A stretch of 64,000 nucleotides of DNA from Azolla caroliniana (Eukaryota; Polypodiophyta): contig JBHGNT010000004.1 of assembly GCA_043228905.1 (NCBI GenBank), positions 8,556,001-8,620,000 on the forward strand, written 5' to 3'. A model generated the notes under the pieces. It was not told the DNA's origin and ran no database searches. It saw only the letters and a program-made list of their open reading frames with translations. Positions 10,505 to 21,138 of this stretch are shown here, piece after piece. Each line of letters opens with the position of its first letter. Positions within the stretch are counted from its first letter, which is position 1. The translations under genes were made by a program, and so were the position numbers.

Positions 10505-11238
10505 TGTCATGGAGAAAACCGCCCCTAGGAGGAATCAGGGAAATATGCGCAAGAATTGGCCCTTATGTGTGGGTACGCTATTAAATACTTGTACATACTT
10601 AGGAGCAATTCGGTTGATGTGAAGATACTAGGTAGTACGCATTTATTGTTTAGGAAATCGTAGTGTATCTTTGTCCGAGGTGACAGGGAATAAAGATGAT
10701 GTAACCAGGGTATAACGGTCTGTCCCCGGGAGCCTATAAAAGGGAGGGGAGAAGGGTGAGAGGGGATCGCGTTTTGGGCAAGGATGAGGTGTTTTCGGAC
10801 TGGGAACCGAGTTCTCTCCTCCTCTTTCGTTGTGCTCTGCAGGGTTCTGTGTTGGTTGTCTCTGCTTCGAGGAAAGCCGTGTGCCTTCCGGCAAGGCTCT
10901 ACTGTGTGTGTGCGTGGGTGTGTGTGACTGTCTAGGTTGGGTTTGTCGCCGGCTAGCCGGCTGTAATCCTGCAAACACTATAATCGTTACTGATATAGTA
11001 ATTGAATCTCCTATCTTTCGTCTATATGTGTTCTTGTGAGTCTCGCTTTTCTTTTCCTTTCCACGAGTGTGCTTCTTGTTCAATCGGTATACGCGTTGGC
11101 AGTTCATTCAGCCGACAAACACTGTCAGTTGCGACAGGCCTAACAGGCCCTACGCTTGCGTGCTTCCCCCTTCCTCTTCTTTCTCTTGCTCCTCGGTTCA
11201 GGGCCCCCGCGGTCCCGCGATCCTTCTGTGTAATGTGA
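10505..11238 (+). repeat. Gyp1 3' LTR
   Basis: About 734 bp starts TGTCATGGAGAA directly after a purine-rich GGTGGGGGTGGA tract. It parallels the Gyp2 LTRs in its start, a CCTATAAAAGGG promoter core near 10733, and an end near AATGTGA. It is clearly diverged from the Gyp2 LTRs. The right boundary is set where copia gag sequence begins and may be off by a few bases. No matching 5' LTR is present in the window. Confidence 0.8.
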
Positions 11239-12138
11239 GCTTTGCCGGTTTCCTCAATCGGCCTTGCTGGATCTGGATTTGTTGGAATCGGTGCACTTCT
11301 TCCAACACTTGTTCTCTCTATGGCCCTTCTAGCCACAATACCAATAGTCTGTCATAGTCTTCTCTTGCTGGTTTCCGGCGCCGGTTTGACTCCCCCTACT
11401 TGTGGAGGGTCTGGAACTGTTGTCGGCACCATCCTCATGCCTCCGATTCTACTCTTGTCGGCCTCCTCCACCGTGTACGGATCCACCTCGTGCGCCACGA
11501 CCATGCGGCCAATCCGCCTCCACGTACAACATTCGGTTGTCGGTGTGGGTGCTCATTGATGCATCTGCGTGGTTCTCCTCTACTAGGAGCGTCGATTGTA
11601 AGTCGAAAAACAAAGGCGTATTCTCCCTTGTATAGATCGCCATCCGGAATGCTCCGAACTTTGACTCCAGGCCCTCGAGACAAACCTGCACCATCTCATC
11701 TTCCTCGATGGTTACGTTGATAGAGGCATGTGAGTCCCAGATGTCTTTGCTCCGGGCCATATAATCGGCCACCGACATGTCCTTCTATCGGACATTGCTC
11801 AACTCTTGTCGGAGTTGTAGCTTTTGGGCTGTGGTGCTTGTGGCGAAGACCTTCTTTAGGTTTCCACAAGCTTCCTTCAGCGTCTTGGCGTCCCGGATAT
11901 GGCTCAATAGCTGATCGCCAACACTGGACATGAAGCAGTAGATAACTTTGCTTGCCACTTGTTCCCAACTCGGGAAGTCCCCGTGTGCTGCATAAGGCAC
12001 CGTATCGTTGGCTCCGTCGACATAGCTCCAATAGCCATGCCTGAGCAGGTACTAGTGCATCTTGTATGACCAAGATGCGTAGTTGGATTTTGTCGAGCTT
12101 CACCGTCGAGAGCGAGCAAGTCATTCCTCGGTCCATAT
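11239..12138 (-). pseudogene. Cop2a gag remnant
   Basis: Read on the minus strand from about 12138, this matches the Cop3 gag: start MDRGM, then the SVADY...DSHASINV and CLEGLESKFGAFR blocks, a GRG-rich stretch and a CCHC knuckle near 11280-11330. The knuckle holds a stop where Cop3 has lysine. Frameshifts break the first third. It stops at the Gyp1 LTR, so the rest of this copy is missing or lies outside the window. It follows the LTR at 12233-12648, with a primer-binding site (GCTCTGATACCA on the plus strand, 12221-12232) between them. Confidence 0.85.
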
Positions 12139-12232
12139 CCTTTTTCTGTCTGTTCTTTACCGGGTGTTAGGGTTTTTCTTTGGAAATCGCTCGTCAGCTG
12201 TAGAGGTTCTCAACCCTCGTGCTCTGATACCA

Positions 12233-12648
12233 TGTAAAAGTTAATATGTGGAAGCTTTGACAAAACCGGTTACACCGGATAGCAACAGAGAATAAAGACA
12301 GGTTTAATGGAACCTTAAAATACACGGGGGAGACAGAGAGAGCAGAACAGTAAAACTTAATTCAAAACAATAGCACTCTGTGAGCACTTTTATACAAGTC
12401 TTTAAAAGGATTGACAGAAGTGGTGACAAGTACTTCAATGCTCATACGAATGATTGACACTGACTCCCAAAAATATGCCTATGTACTAGGCTAGATTCAT
12501 AGGCCTCTAACGGCCTGCCGGTTACAATCCGATCCAGCTCTTGGTTCCGGATACCATTGGGACACCGATCCGGTTCTCCGTTCCAGATACCGATCCGGCT
12601 CTGGCTTATTTAGCCGATCCGGATCCGGTTGAGCTTTTCCGCTCAACA
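12233..12648 (-). repeat. Cop2 LTR shared by two internal regions
   Basis: This 416-bp LTR reads TGTTGAGCGG...CTTTTACA on the minus strand. A TATA-like GTATAAAAG lies near 12388 (minus). On its downstream side are a primer-binding site and the Cop2a gag. On its upstream side the Cop2b pol tail runs straight into it. It therefore acts as 5' LTR of one body and 3' LTR of another. It differs strongly in length and sequence from the LTR at 22900-23487 at the far end of Cop2b. Confidence 0.8.
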
Positions 12649-15445
12649 TCCTCTACTGAATCGGTTGTCTCCGATTTGTCTTCTTTCAGGCCCTTGATCA
12701 CATCTAACCACGTTCTGGTCTTGGCCTTCACCTTTAGGTCGGCTTTGCCCTTCTTGGCTCTACTGTCTGTCTTGGCTTTCTCAACTCTGACTCCCCCTTT
12801 TTTGGTTAGTTCTGGCTTTGGCTCTTTCCTCCGACTGCTCCCCCTGCAACTAGTTGATCTCCAAGTGGCTGCTCCTCTTCTACTTGTCTTCATGTCTGAT
12901 GTGTCCTCAACTTCTTCAGCTGATCCGGATGTCCCATCAACTTTTTCAACTACCGATTCGACTTTCTAGACATCATCTCTCTCCATCTTTCCGGCTTCAC
13001 TCCCCCTCCTCAAGTTCGGCATGTCGAGATGCTGTAAGCCAAGCATGCTCAAAAAATACGGCAACTTGTCAAGACCGAGAGGTTTGATAAAGATGTCGAC
13101 AACTTGCCAATCGATGGGAAGATATTGAAGTTCCACTTCTTCTGAGAGTACTCGCTCACGGACAAAATGGTAATGAACCTGAATGTGCTTCATCTGGGCA
13201 TGGAAGATGGGGTTCTTGGCGAGTTGGATGCTGCTGAGGTTGTCGCAGTATATCACTGTCGGTTCAGACACCTCCACATGCAGATCCTTCAAGAGCCTAT
13301 TAAGCCAGATGGGTTTGCATGTCGTGACAACCGCTCCTTAGTATTCGGCCTCAGTACTTGAGAATGCCATTGTCGGCTGCTTCTTATTGCTCTAGGCGAT
13401 CGCGACGCTTCCCAATGAAAATGCAAACCTTGATGTAGACCTACGATCGCTAGCATTTCTGGTCCAATCGGTATCTGTGTGGCAGAGCAATTCTTGAGCT
13501 ACACTGGCCCGATACCGAAACACCATGTCCTTAGTGCCACTGGCATATCTCAAGATTCTTTGTGTGCACTAAAGGTGTTCGACGGTTGGTTGTGAAATGA
13601 ATTGACTGATTAGTCCGATGGGATAGCTGAGGTCCAGTTGGGTGATAATCAAGTATATTAGGCTTCCGACTATCTGTCGGAATCAGGTCGGATCACACGC
13701 CATTCCTGATTCGGGGTGAAGCTTAACATTCTGGTCTAGAGGAGTCCACACGGATTTGCCATCTGTCATTTTGAATTTGAAGAGCATACTCAACACATAG
13801 TGCCTTTGATTGATTAGTATGCCTTCGGGGATGCAAATCACTTTGATACTGAGGAAGTAATGAAGGTCCCCCAGATCCTTCATGTCGAATGATGTGGTTA
13901 GCTGAGACTTCATGTGATTTATTTCTTCCAGATCGACGATGACCAAGTCATCGACATACAGTAGAATACTTACCGGCCCATTCCGACCAGCCGGATGAAC
14001 AATGAAGAGTCCGATTTTGACGTGGCAAACCCCATCTGACACAGTTATGTGATCTTCGCGTTCTAAGCACGTGGGGCTTGCTGTCCGTAGAGGGACTTCT
14101 TCAGTCGACAAACGACTGATGTGTTCAATTGAGACTGAAATCCAGGAGGTTGCACCATATACACCTGTTCCTCAAGATCTCCTTGTAGGAACACGTTCTT
14201 GACATCCATATGGTGCAGATGCCATCCCTTTGCCATGACTACTACTAGCAAGACACGGATGTTCGTCATCTTCGCAAACGATGCAAACGTCTCATCGTAA
14301 TCGATGCCACGTTGTTGCACATAGCCCTTTGCTACCAATATGGCCTTGTACCGATTGACGGAGCCATCGGCGTTGTAGACCTTGTACACCCACCTGGATC
14401 CGATCGGCTTCACACCCTTGGGGGCGTCAACTAGATCCCATGTTTCATTCTCCACCAATGCGCGCATCTCTCCCTCCATAGCAACACACCAATTCGCGAC
14501 CTTGGCTGCCTCGCATAGCTCACCAGCTCACGCACCTCCGCCACATAATGGTGCACCATATAGTTGTTGTACATGTACCGAACAACATGGTTCTTTTGGC
14601 GGGTTCATCGGTGCAACCTCTGGTTTGCCGATTTAATAGTCCTCTTGGCTCAGGAGGTCCATCTTCACTCTGGGCCGCTTTGGATTCACTCCGATCCAAA
14701 GCACCAGCCTCTGTGCTGTATTCCAACATCTTCATCTTCCCTTTCTCTTTGCTTGTAAACCGTCTCCTCGGTTTTCGGTGTGGGGATTGCACGACCGAGT
14801 CTTTGTTACTTGCCGGTTCTTTATCCAACTAACCTTTTTGGCTCAACCTGTCATTCGACCCACTTAGCCGGAATGAGATGAGACTCTCTACTAGATTTCC
14901 AATTTCTTCTTCATCTAGGAGGTCAACCTCACTGATCTCTTCCTTAACAATTGTTTCGGCGTCTTCAGGGGTAGGAGACGGAAGGGAGTACCAAGACGAT
15001 GATTCGTCAAAGACAACATCATGACTCACTCTTATTTGCTTTAGCCGGCAGTTGTAGCACTTGTACCCCTTCTACTCGTGAGAGTCACCGATCAAGACAC
15101 ATTTCTCGGCCTTGGCATCCAACTTTCTGCACTTCTCGTCTAACACATACACATAAGCAATACTACTGAACACCCTGAGATGTCCTAGATTCGGCTTGGG
15201 CCCGAAATATAGCTCATGAGGCGACATCTTTGCTCCAGAGGCAGAATTCCGATTCTGAATATAGGCCATCCGGATAGCTTCGATCCAATAGCTCCTGGGC
15301 ATGCTCTTCTCCTCTAGCATTGCCATGGTTACTTCTACCATTGTCTGGTTCCGTCTCTCAGCCATCCTATTCTACTCTGGCGTGTATCTGTAGGAGAACT
15401 CCCTCCGGATTCCCTTTGTCTGCAAATAGCTGGTGAACTGACTGG
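12649..15445 (-). pseudogene. Cop2b pol, second part: integrase end, RT, RNase H, tail
   Basis: On the minus strand, integrase continues from the Cop3 site (KGIRREFSYRYTPE, then MAERRNQTMVE near 15365). A Ser/Glu-rich linker spans 15030-14520. Reverse transcriptase runs 14479-13683 with HMDVKNVFLQGDLEEQVYM and LLYVDDLVI. RNase H runs 13292-12966 ([26 protein letters not shown]). A charged tail follows in the same frame as RNase H from 12965 into the LTR. It is broken by frameshifts and stops, including a damaged SLYGQQAPRA region near 14070. The tail contains TRTWLDVIKGLKED, matched by KTWFDIVKGMKTED in Cop5. Confidence 0.85.
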
Positions 15446-15450
15446 AAAAG

Positions 15451-15845
15451 TGTTGAGAGACAAGCTCAACATCGCCCGGTTCGGCTGAAGAAGCCGAGGA
15501 CCGGATCGGTTGGGACCGATCGGTTAGGCCGAGTGCGTAAATCGGGAGGTCGTTAGGAAAGATATTCTGTGAGGAATATATTTGGGAGTTAGTGTAGGAG
15601 CTCTTGATGAGCATTGAAGTACTGTCAGTACTTCGGTCAGTCCTTCTAGGACTTGTATAAAAGTGTTCACTGAGCACGTCTTATGTACAAACTGAGTATT
15701 ATTGTTGAATATAGTTTTTTGTGTCTTCTCTCTCACTCTCTCTGTCTCTCCCGCGTATACTGTGTAAGCTCAAGCTCTCCATTGAACCTGAGTTTCCTTC
15801 CTTCTGTTCGGTCTTCATACTTGCTTCCGCACGTTACTTTCTACA
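15451..15845 (+). repeat. Cop3 5' LTR
   Basis: It begins TGTTGAGAGACAAGC and ends TTTCTACA. U3 carries an inverted repeat (AAGTACTGTCAGTACTT, 15617-15633) about 25 bases before GTATAAAAG, the likely TATA box. A CT-rich run follows. It is shared in outline with the LTRs of Cop5 and Cop7. Confidence 0.93.
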
Positions 15846-15857
15846 TGGTATCAGAGC
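15846..15857 (+). other. Cop3 primer-binding site
   Basis: TGGTATCAGAGC abuts the LTR end. It has the same initiator-tRNA-type sequence as Cop1. Confidence 0.9.
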
Positions 15858-15917
15858 GCGAGGGTTGAGAACCTCTCTGCAGCCGACATAGCTTGATGAA
15901 GAAGTACGAGAAGAACG

Positions 15918-16937
15918 ATGGATAGAGGCATGGCGAGCTCACTTCCAACAGAGAAGCTCGACAGAACCAACTACGTGTCTTGGTCCTACAAGATGCACCA
16001 GTACCTGCTCGGGCACGGCTACTGGAGTTATGTCGAAAGAGCTAATGACGCGGCACCTGAATCGACACACAGAGACTTCCCGTCGTGGGAGCAATCGGCG
16101 AGCAGGGTATTGTACTGCTTCGCGTCGTGTGTGGGCGAACAACTATTGAGCTATGTTCGGGATGCAAAGACGCCGAAGGGTGCGTGGGAAAATCTGAAGA
16201 AGATTTTCGCCACGAGCACCGCGGCCAGGAAGCTTCAGCTCCGACAGGAGTTGAGCAACCTACGACAACGCGACTTGTCGGTGGCGGACTATACCTCGAA
16301 GATTAAGGATATCTACGACTCCCTCGCCTCCATAGAGGTGAACATTGAGGAGAGTGAGATGGTCCAGATCTGTCTCGGAGGTTTGGCGTCGAAGTTCGGA
16401 GCGTTCCGAACAGGTGTGTGTACCTGGGAGAATACGCCGTCCTTCTTTGACTTACAGTCAATGCTGCTGGTAGAGGAGAACCACGCGGGTGTGTCTACAA
16501 GCACGCACACCGACAACAGAATGTTGTACACGGAGGGAGATAGGCCCCGTGGACGTGGAGGACGAGGTGAGTTGGCGCGCAATGGAGGCGGCCGACGAGA
16601 TCAGGGAAGAAGGCACCGAAGTGATGCCGACAGCAACTCCGGACCCTTCGGAAACATGGGGAGTCGAAGCGATGAGAACCGGCAAGGGAAGTCCATCGTG
16701 GAGTGCTGGTATTGTGGCAAGAAAGGCCACAGGGAAAGTGAGTGCTGGAAGAAGCGCGCTGATTCGGAGAGAACTGGTTCCGGGAACGGCTCCAAACATA
16801 CCGACAAGGGAAATCGGCAGCGATCGCACTACGCCGAAGACTCTGGGAGAGCCGGAGAAGGGTTTGTCTTCGTGACGAGACACGAAGTAAACTCAATAAA
16901 GCGACCACCCCGAGATCGGACGAGGTGTGGTACGTAG
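15918..16937 (+). CDS. Cop3 gag (339 aa, ends by frameshift)
   Basis: The frame starts MDRGMASSLPTEKLDR at the first ATG after the leader. It contains a copia capsid-type region and a CCHC knuckle (CWYCGKKGHRESEC, near 16704-16745). The stretch between is Gly/Arg-rich, likely RNA-binding. Compared with Cop7 and Cop5, where gag runs straight into protease, Cop3 has lost one base near 16895-16910. The frame therefore ends at 16937 and the protease continues in another frame from 16925. The relatives indicate an acquired lesion rather than programmed frameshifting. Confidence 0.88.
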   Translation: MDRGMASSLPTEKLDRTNYVSWSYKMHQYLLGHGYWSYVERANDAAPESTHRDFPSWEQSASRVLYCFASCVGEQLLSYVRDAKTPKGAWENLKKIFATSTAARKLQLRQELSNLRQRDLSVADYTSKIKDIYDSLASIEVNIEESEMVQICLGGLASKFGAFRTGVCTWENTPSFFDLQSMLLVEENHAGVSTSTHTDNRMLYTEGDRPRGRGGRGELARNGGGRRDQGRRHRSDADSNSGPFGNMGSRSDENRQGKSIVECWYCGKKGHRESECWKKRADSERTGSGNGSKHTDKGNRQRSHYAEDSGRAGEGFVFVTRHEVNSIKRPPRDRTRCGT

Positions 16938-19900
16938 ACTCCGGCGCGTCAAACCACATGACGAGCCATAAGGAGTGGTTCTCGTACCTTGAAAAACCGA
17001 TACAACCTGGAGTAGTCGCAACTGGAGACGACACTCCGCATCCGATCGCGAATGTCGGAGAAGTTCCCCTTAGCCATGTCGGGCAGAAAGGGAAACTCAT
17101 GAACGTGCTACACGTCCCGACAATCACGAAAAACTTGGTCTCGGTCGGACAGATCGTCGACCAAGGGATGGAGGTTCGGTTTACACACCTTGGGTGCTTC
17201 ATTGAGGAAGAAGGCCATGTGATTGCGCAAGGGCGCAGAGACGGGAGGACGTTCATCCTCGACTCCACTGACAGCGGCACCGCAATGTTCGCGAAGGGAC
17301 AAAAGACCGAGTCGGACATCGACTTGTGGCACAAGCGGATAGGCCATGTCAACCACCAACGTCTTCAAGATCTGCAATCGAAACAGGTAGTGTTCGGATT
17401 GCCCAAGTTTAGTGGCCGAAAGGCACAAATTTGTGAAGCCTGCCAGCTCGGGAAGCAACACCGACTTCCTTTCCCCAACGAGCGAAACCGGAGCCGGAAT
17501 AAACTCGACCTTATACACTCCGATGTGTGGGGGCCGGCACAAAACATTAAGTCTTGGCGGGAGCCGATATTTCGTCTCCTTCATCGACGACCACACGCGG
17601 CACACGTGGATCTACCTCATTGAGAGGAAGAGCGAAGTCTTCGACTGTTTCCGGGACCTCAAAGGGTTCGTGGAAGCCGAAACGGGACGAAAGGTCAAGT
17701 ACCTGCGGTCGGATGGCGGGAAAGAGTACTTTTCCGGTCAATTCAACGGTTACCTACAACAAATGGGAATTCGCCGCGAATTCAGTTGTAGATACACGCC
17801 AGAGCAGAACGGCGTGGCCGAGAGAAAGAATCGGTCAGTTGTGGAAGAGGCACATGCAATGCTGGAGGAGAAGAGCTTGCCCAAGTTCTACTGGGCCGAG
17901 GCGGTAAGGACCGCGGTATACATCCAAAACCGGATCGGAGACAAAGTGTCGGCGCACGAGCTATATATCGGAACGAAGCCGAACTTGCGACACTTGAGGG
18001 TGTTCGGTAGCATTGCGTATGTGCATGTACCGAAGGAGAAAAGGAGGAAGCTGGACGCAAAGGCCGAGAAGTGCATCTTGGTCGGTTACTCGGACGAGCA
18101 GAAGGGTTATAAGTGCTATAACCCTCGCACCAAACAAGCGCGTGTTAGCCGCGACATTGTGTTTGATGAGTCCGCGTCCTGGTACCTGCCCCCGACTCCG
18201 AACCCTGCCCCCAATCCGAGCTCTGACGATGAGGTCAGCGAGGCCGAGATGCCTCCGGATGAGCCCGAAATCGAGACCCGCGAAGAGAGTCCGATTTCAC
18301 TCCGGTTAAGTGGACCAATTGGACGACTGAGTCGGTACGACCAGTCTGATGAAGAGCCGGCGAGTAGTGGAGACTCGGCCTTGCATTCCCCGCGCAGGAA
18401 GCCGAGAAGACGGCTTACGCGCAAAGAGAAAGGGAAGAAGAAGGTGTCGGATTCCGGCACGGATAGGAACGAGTTAGACCGACGCGAGTCCGACTCCGAG
18501 GGAACCGGTGACGGGTGTTTAAAGGTGAAGACCGCGTTGACCGAGAAGGCCTCGACATCGGCTAATGTGAGATTACGCCGATCTACCCGCCAGAAGAATC
18601 CTGTTTTGCGGTTCGGATACAACGAGTACATGGCGCATCATTATGCGTACATGACCCGTGTCGCGGAAGTGCGTGAGCCGGAGAGCTACGTAGAAGCGGC
18701 TAAAGACGCGAATTGGCGTGCCGCGATGGAGGAAGAGATGCACGCATTGGTGGAGAACGAGACCTGGGACCTGGTTGACGCACCGAAGGGGGTAAAACCG
18801 ATCGGTTGTAGGTGGGTGTACAAGGTCAAGTACAACACCGATGGCTTGGTCAACCGGTACAAGGCTCGGCTAGTGGCAAAGGGCTACGCGCAGAAACACG
18901 GCATCGACTACGATGAGACGTTTGCGCCGGTTGCGAAAATGACGACGGTCCGTGTTTTGCTCGCAGTAGCCGTGGCCAAGGGGTGGCACCTACATCAAAT
19001 GGATGTAAAGAATGCGTTCTTGCAAGGTGACCTTGAGGAACAAGTGTACATGGTACAACCCCCCGGATTTCACTCCGGAACGAACTCCTCGGCAGTATGC
19101 CGACTGAAGAAGTCCCTTTATGGACTGAAGCAAGCCCCGCGTGCCTGGAACACGAAGATCACGCAACAACTGCGTCGGATGGGCTTCGTCACGACAGAAT
19201 CAGACTCTTCCCTATTCATCCGGAAAGGTCGACTCGGACCGGTTAGTATTTTACTATATGTTGATGACTTGGTCATCACCGACGTCGACCTAGGTGAAAT
19301 CGACTGCGTGAAGCTCCAGCTTGCGGCATCATTCGACATGAAGGATCTGGGGGACCTTCTTTACTTCCTCGGGATCGAAGTGATCCGTACCCCCGAAGGC
19401 ATATTGATCAGCCAACGTCATTACGTGCTGGGTATGCTCTTCAAACTCGAGATGGCCGACTGTAAGTCCGTCTCGACTCCTCTGGACAGAACCGTCAAGC
19501 TTTGTCCCTATACGGGAAAGGTATGCGACCCGACGAGGTTCCGACAAATTGTCGGAAGCCTCATATACTTGACCATCACCCGACCCGACCTCAGTTATCC
19601 GGTCGGGGTGATCAGTTAGTTCATGGCGCGACCTACCGAGGAGCACCTTCAGTGTGCGCAACGCGTACTTCGGTACGTAAGCGGCACTAAGGACCGCGGA
19701 CTACTCTATCGGACCGGTGCAGCCGCGTAGTTAGTCGGCTACACCGATGCTGATTGGGCTGGCAACGCCGTCGATCGCCGATCCACGTCTGGATACGCGT
19801 TCTCCCTCGGGAGTGCTGCGATCGTGTGGAGCAGTAAGAAGCAGCCGACAGTTGCACTGTCGAGCACCGAAGCCGAGTACCGAGGAGCGGCTGTCGCGAC

Positions 19901-20744
19901 ATGCGAAGTCATATGGTTGAAGCGGCTACTTAAGGACCTGCAAGAGGAGGTGACCGATCCAACGACGATCTACTGCGACAACCTCAGCAGCATCCAACTC
20001 GCGAAGAACCCAGTCTTCCACGCACGGACCAAGCACATTGAGGTGCACTACCATTTCGTCCGTGAGCGTGTCCTTTCCGGTGAAGTCGAACTTCAGTACG
20101 TTCCGACGGATCGGCAGACTGCCGACATATTCACCAAGCCTCTTGGTCTGGACAAGTTGCGGCAATTCTCAGGTGCGCTCGGATTGCGTCACCTTGACGT
20201 GCCGAACTTGAGGGGGAGAACAGTCCTGAACGACCAAGCAAGGCAACAGGAAAGGAGCGGAGACCGCGACACCGAGTCGGTTGACAAGTTCGACTTCGGA
20301 TCGGCTGAAGAAGCCGAGGGCGGACCCACGGAAAAGTCCGGAAGCAGACAGAAGGGGAGCAACCGAAGGAGAGAGCCGAAGCCAACCACGCATGGGGAAG
20401 ATGACGCCATCGAAGGCGAGAAGACCGAAGACGAGTTGGAGACAACCAACTTGGACGAGAGCGAAAATCGATCGGAGGTAGCCGAGTCGGTTCGGATGTT
20501 TGATTCAGACACGTTGAATCAACCGAGGCCCAAGTGGAAGAAAAGGCAGCAGAAGAAGTGTCGACACCGCAACAGCAGAAGAGCTGATAAGGGCCGCATG
20601 AGTAGACAAGCCGACCGGAAGGGTCGAAGCGCGCGGAGTCGAACAAGTCGAGGAGCGCGAGCGAGGCGTGAAGCCAGGAGGAACCGGAGCTGTGAGCCCG
20701 AGGATCCCGAAGAGCCTCGAGTTGAGCTTGAGGGGGAGTGTTGA
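16925..20744 (+). pseudogene. Cop3 pol: protease, integrase, RT, RNase H and tail
   Basis: Protease (YVDSGASNHMT) and the integrase zinc region (CEACQLGKQH, near 17433) lie in the frame from 16925. An extra base near 17550, relative to Cop7, moves the rest into the frame of 17412-20744. There follow the integrase core (LRSDGGKEYFS near 17703 and VAER near 17815) and reverse transcriptase (QMDVKNAFLQGDLEEQVYM near 18999, LLYVDDLVIT near 19251). RNase H follows (STEAEYRGA near 19865). TAG stops fall at 19617 and near 19729. After RNase H a charged tail of roughly 180 residues follows without a break. It ends in a Lys/Arg-rich stretch, and its TGA lies inside the first six bases of the 3' LTR. 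Confidence 0.9.
20207..20223 (+). other. Internal polypurine tract of Cop3
   Basis: AACTTGAGGGGGAGAAC encodes the conserved NLRG just after RNase H. It nearly repeats the terminal tract GAGCTTGAGGGGGAG at 20724-20738, which borders the 3' LTR. The tail-coding segment lies between the two. Whether the internal copy primes plus-strand synthesis cannot be told from sequence. Confidence 0.6.
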
Positions 20745-21133
20745 GAGACAAGCTCAACATCGCCCGGTTCGGTTGAAGAAGCCGAGGATCGGATCGGTTG
20801 GGACCGATCGGTTAGGCCGAGTGCGTAAACCGGGAGGTCGTTAGGAAAGATATTCTGTGAGGAATATATTTGGGAGTTAGTGTAGGAGCTCTTGATGAGC
20901 ATTGAAGTATTGTCAGTACTTCGGTCAGTCCTTCTAGGACTTGTATAAAAGTGTTCACTGAGCACATCTTATGTACAGACTGAGTATTATTGTTGAATAT
21001 AGTTTTTTGTGTCTTCTCTCTCACTCTCTCTGTCTCTCCTGCGTATACCGTGTAAGCTCAAGCTCTCCATTGAACCTGAGTTTCCTTCCTTCTGTTCAGT
21101 TTTCATACTTGCTTCCGCACGTTACTTTCTACA
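20739..21133 (+). repeat. Cop3 3' LTR
   Basis: This 395-bp copy of 15451-15845 has about ten differences, all transitions. One of them breaks the U3 inverted repeat (AAGTATTGTCAGTACTT). It is followed by the second AAAAG target copy. Confidence 0.93.
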
Positions 21134-21138
21134 AAAAG

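Larger units (their letters stand above)
1584..11238 (+). mobile_element. Gyp1: 5'-truncated Ty3/gypsy element, interrupted by Cop1
   Basis: The body carries reverse transcriptase, RNase H, integrase and a 3' LTR. It lacks gag, most of the protease region, a primer-binding site and a matching 5' LTR. It is closely related to Gyp2 at 30323-37349. Cop1 plus its duplicated target adds 5472 bases (a multiple of three) inside the integrase, so the pol frame is the same on both sides. The 3' LTR abuts a minus-strand copia gag (Cop2a), suggesting Gyp1 inserted there. The matching left-hand target duplication is not in view. Confidence 0.85.
15451..21133 (+). mobile_element. Cop3: full-length Ty1/copia element, mildly decayed
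   Basis: This element is 5683 bp with 395-bp LTRs. A 5-bp duplication AAAAG (15446-15450 and 21134-21138) flanks it. Removing it rejoins the minus-strand Cop2b integrase at a site matched by Cop7 near 45070. The two LTRs differ at about 10 of 395 sites, all transitions. The element has a primer-binding site, gag, pol, a C-terminal tail and two polypurine tracts. Two single-base indels and two internal stops make it non-autonomous as it stands. Confidence 0.95.

Noticed and set aside
16890-16940. Programmed gag-pol frameshift in Cop3
   Set aside because: Cop5 and Cop7 read through this point in one frame. Cop3 differs by a single missing base, so a mutation is the simpler explanation.
16495-17352. 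285-codon minus-strand frame
   Set aside because: It is antisense to Cop3 gag and protease. The sense strand carries clear retrotransposon motifs.
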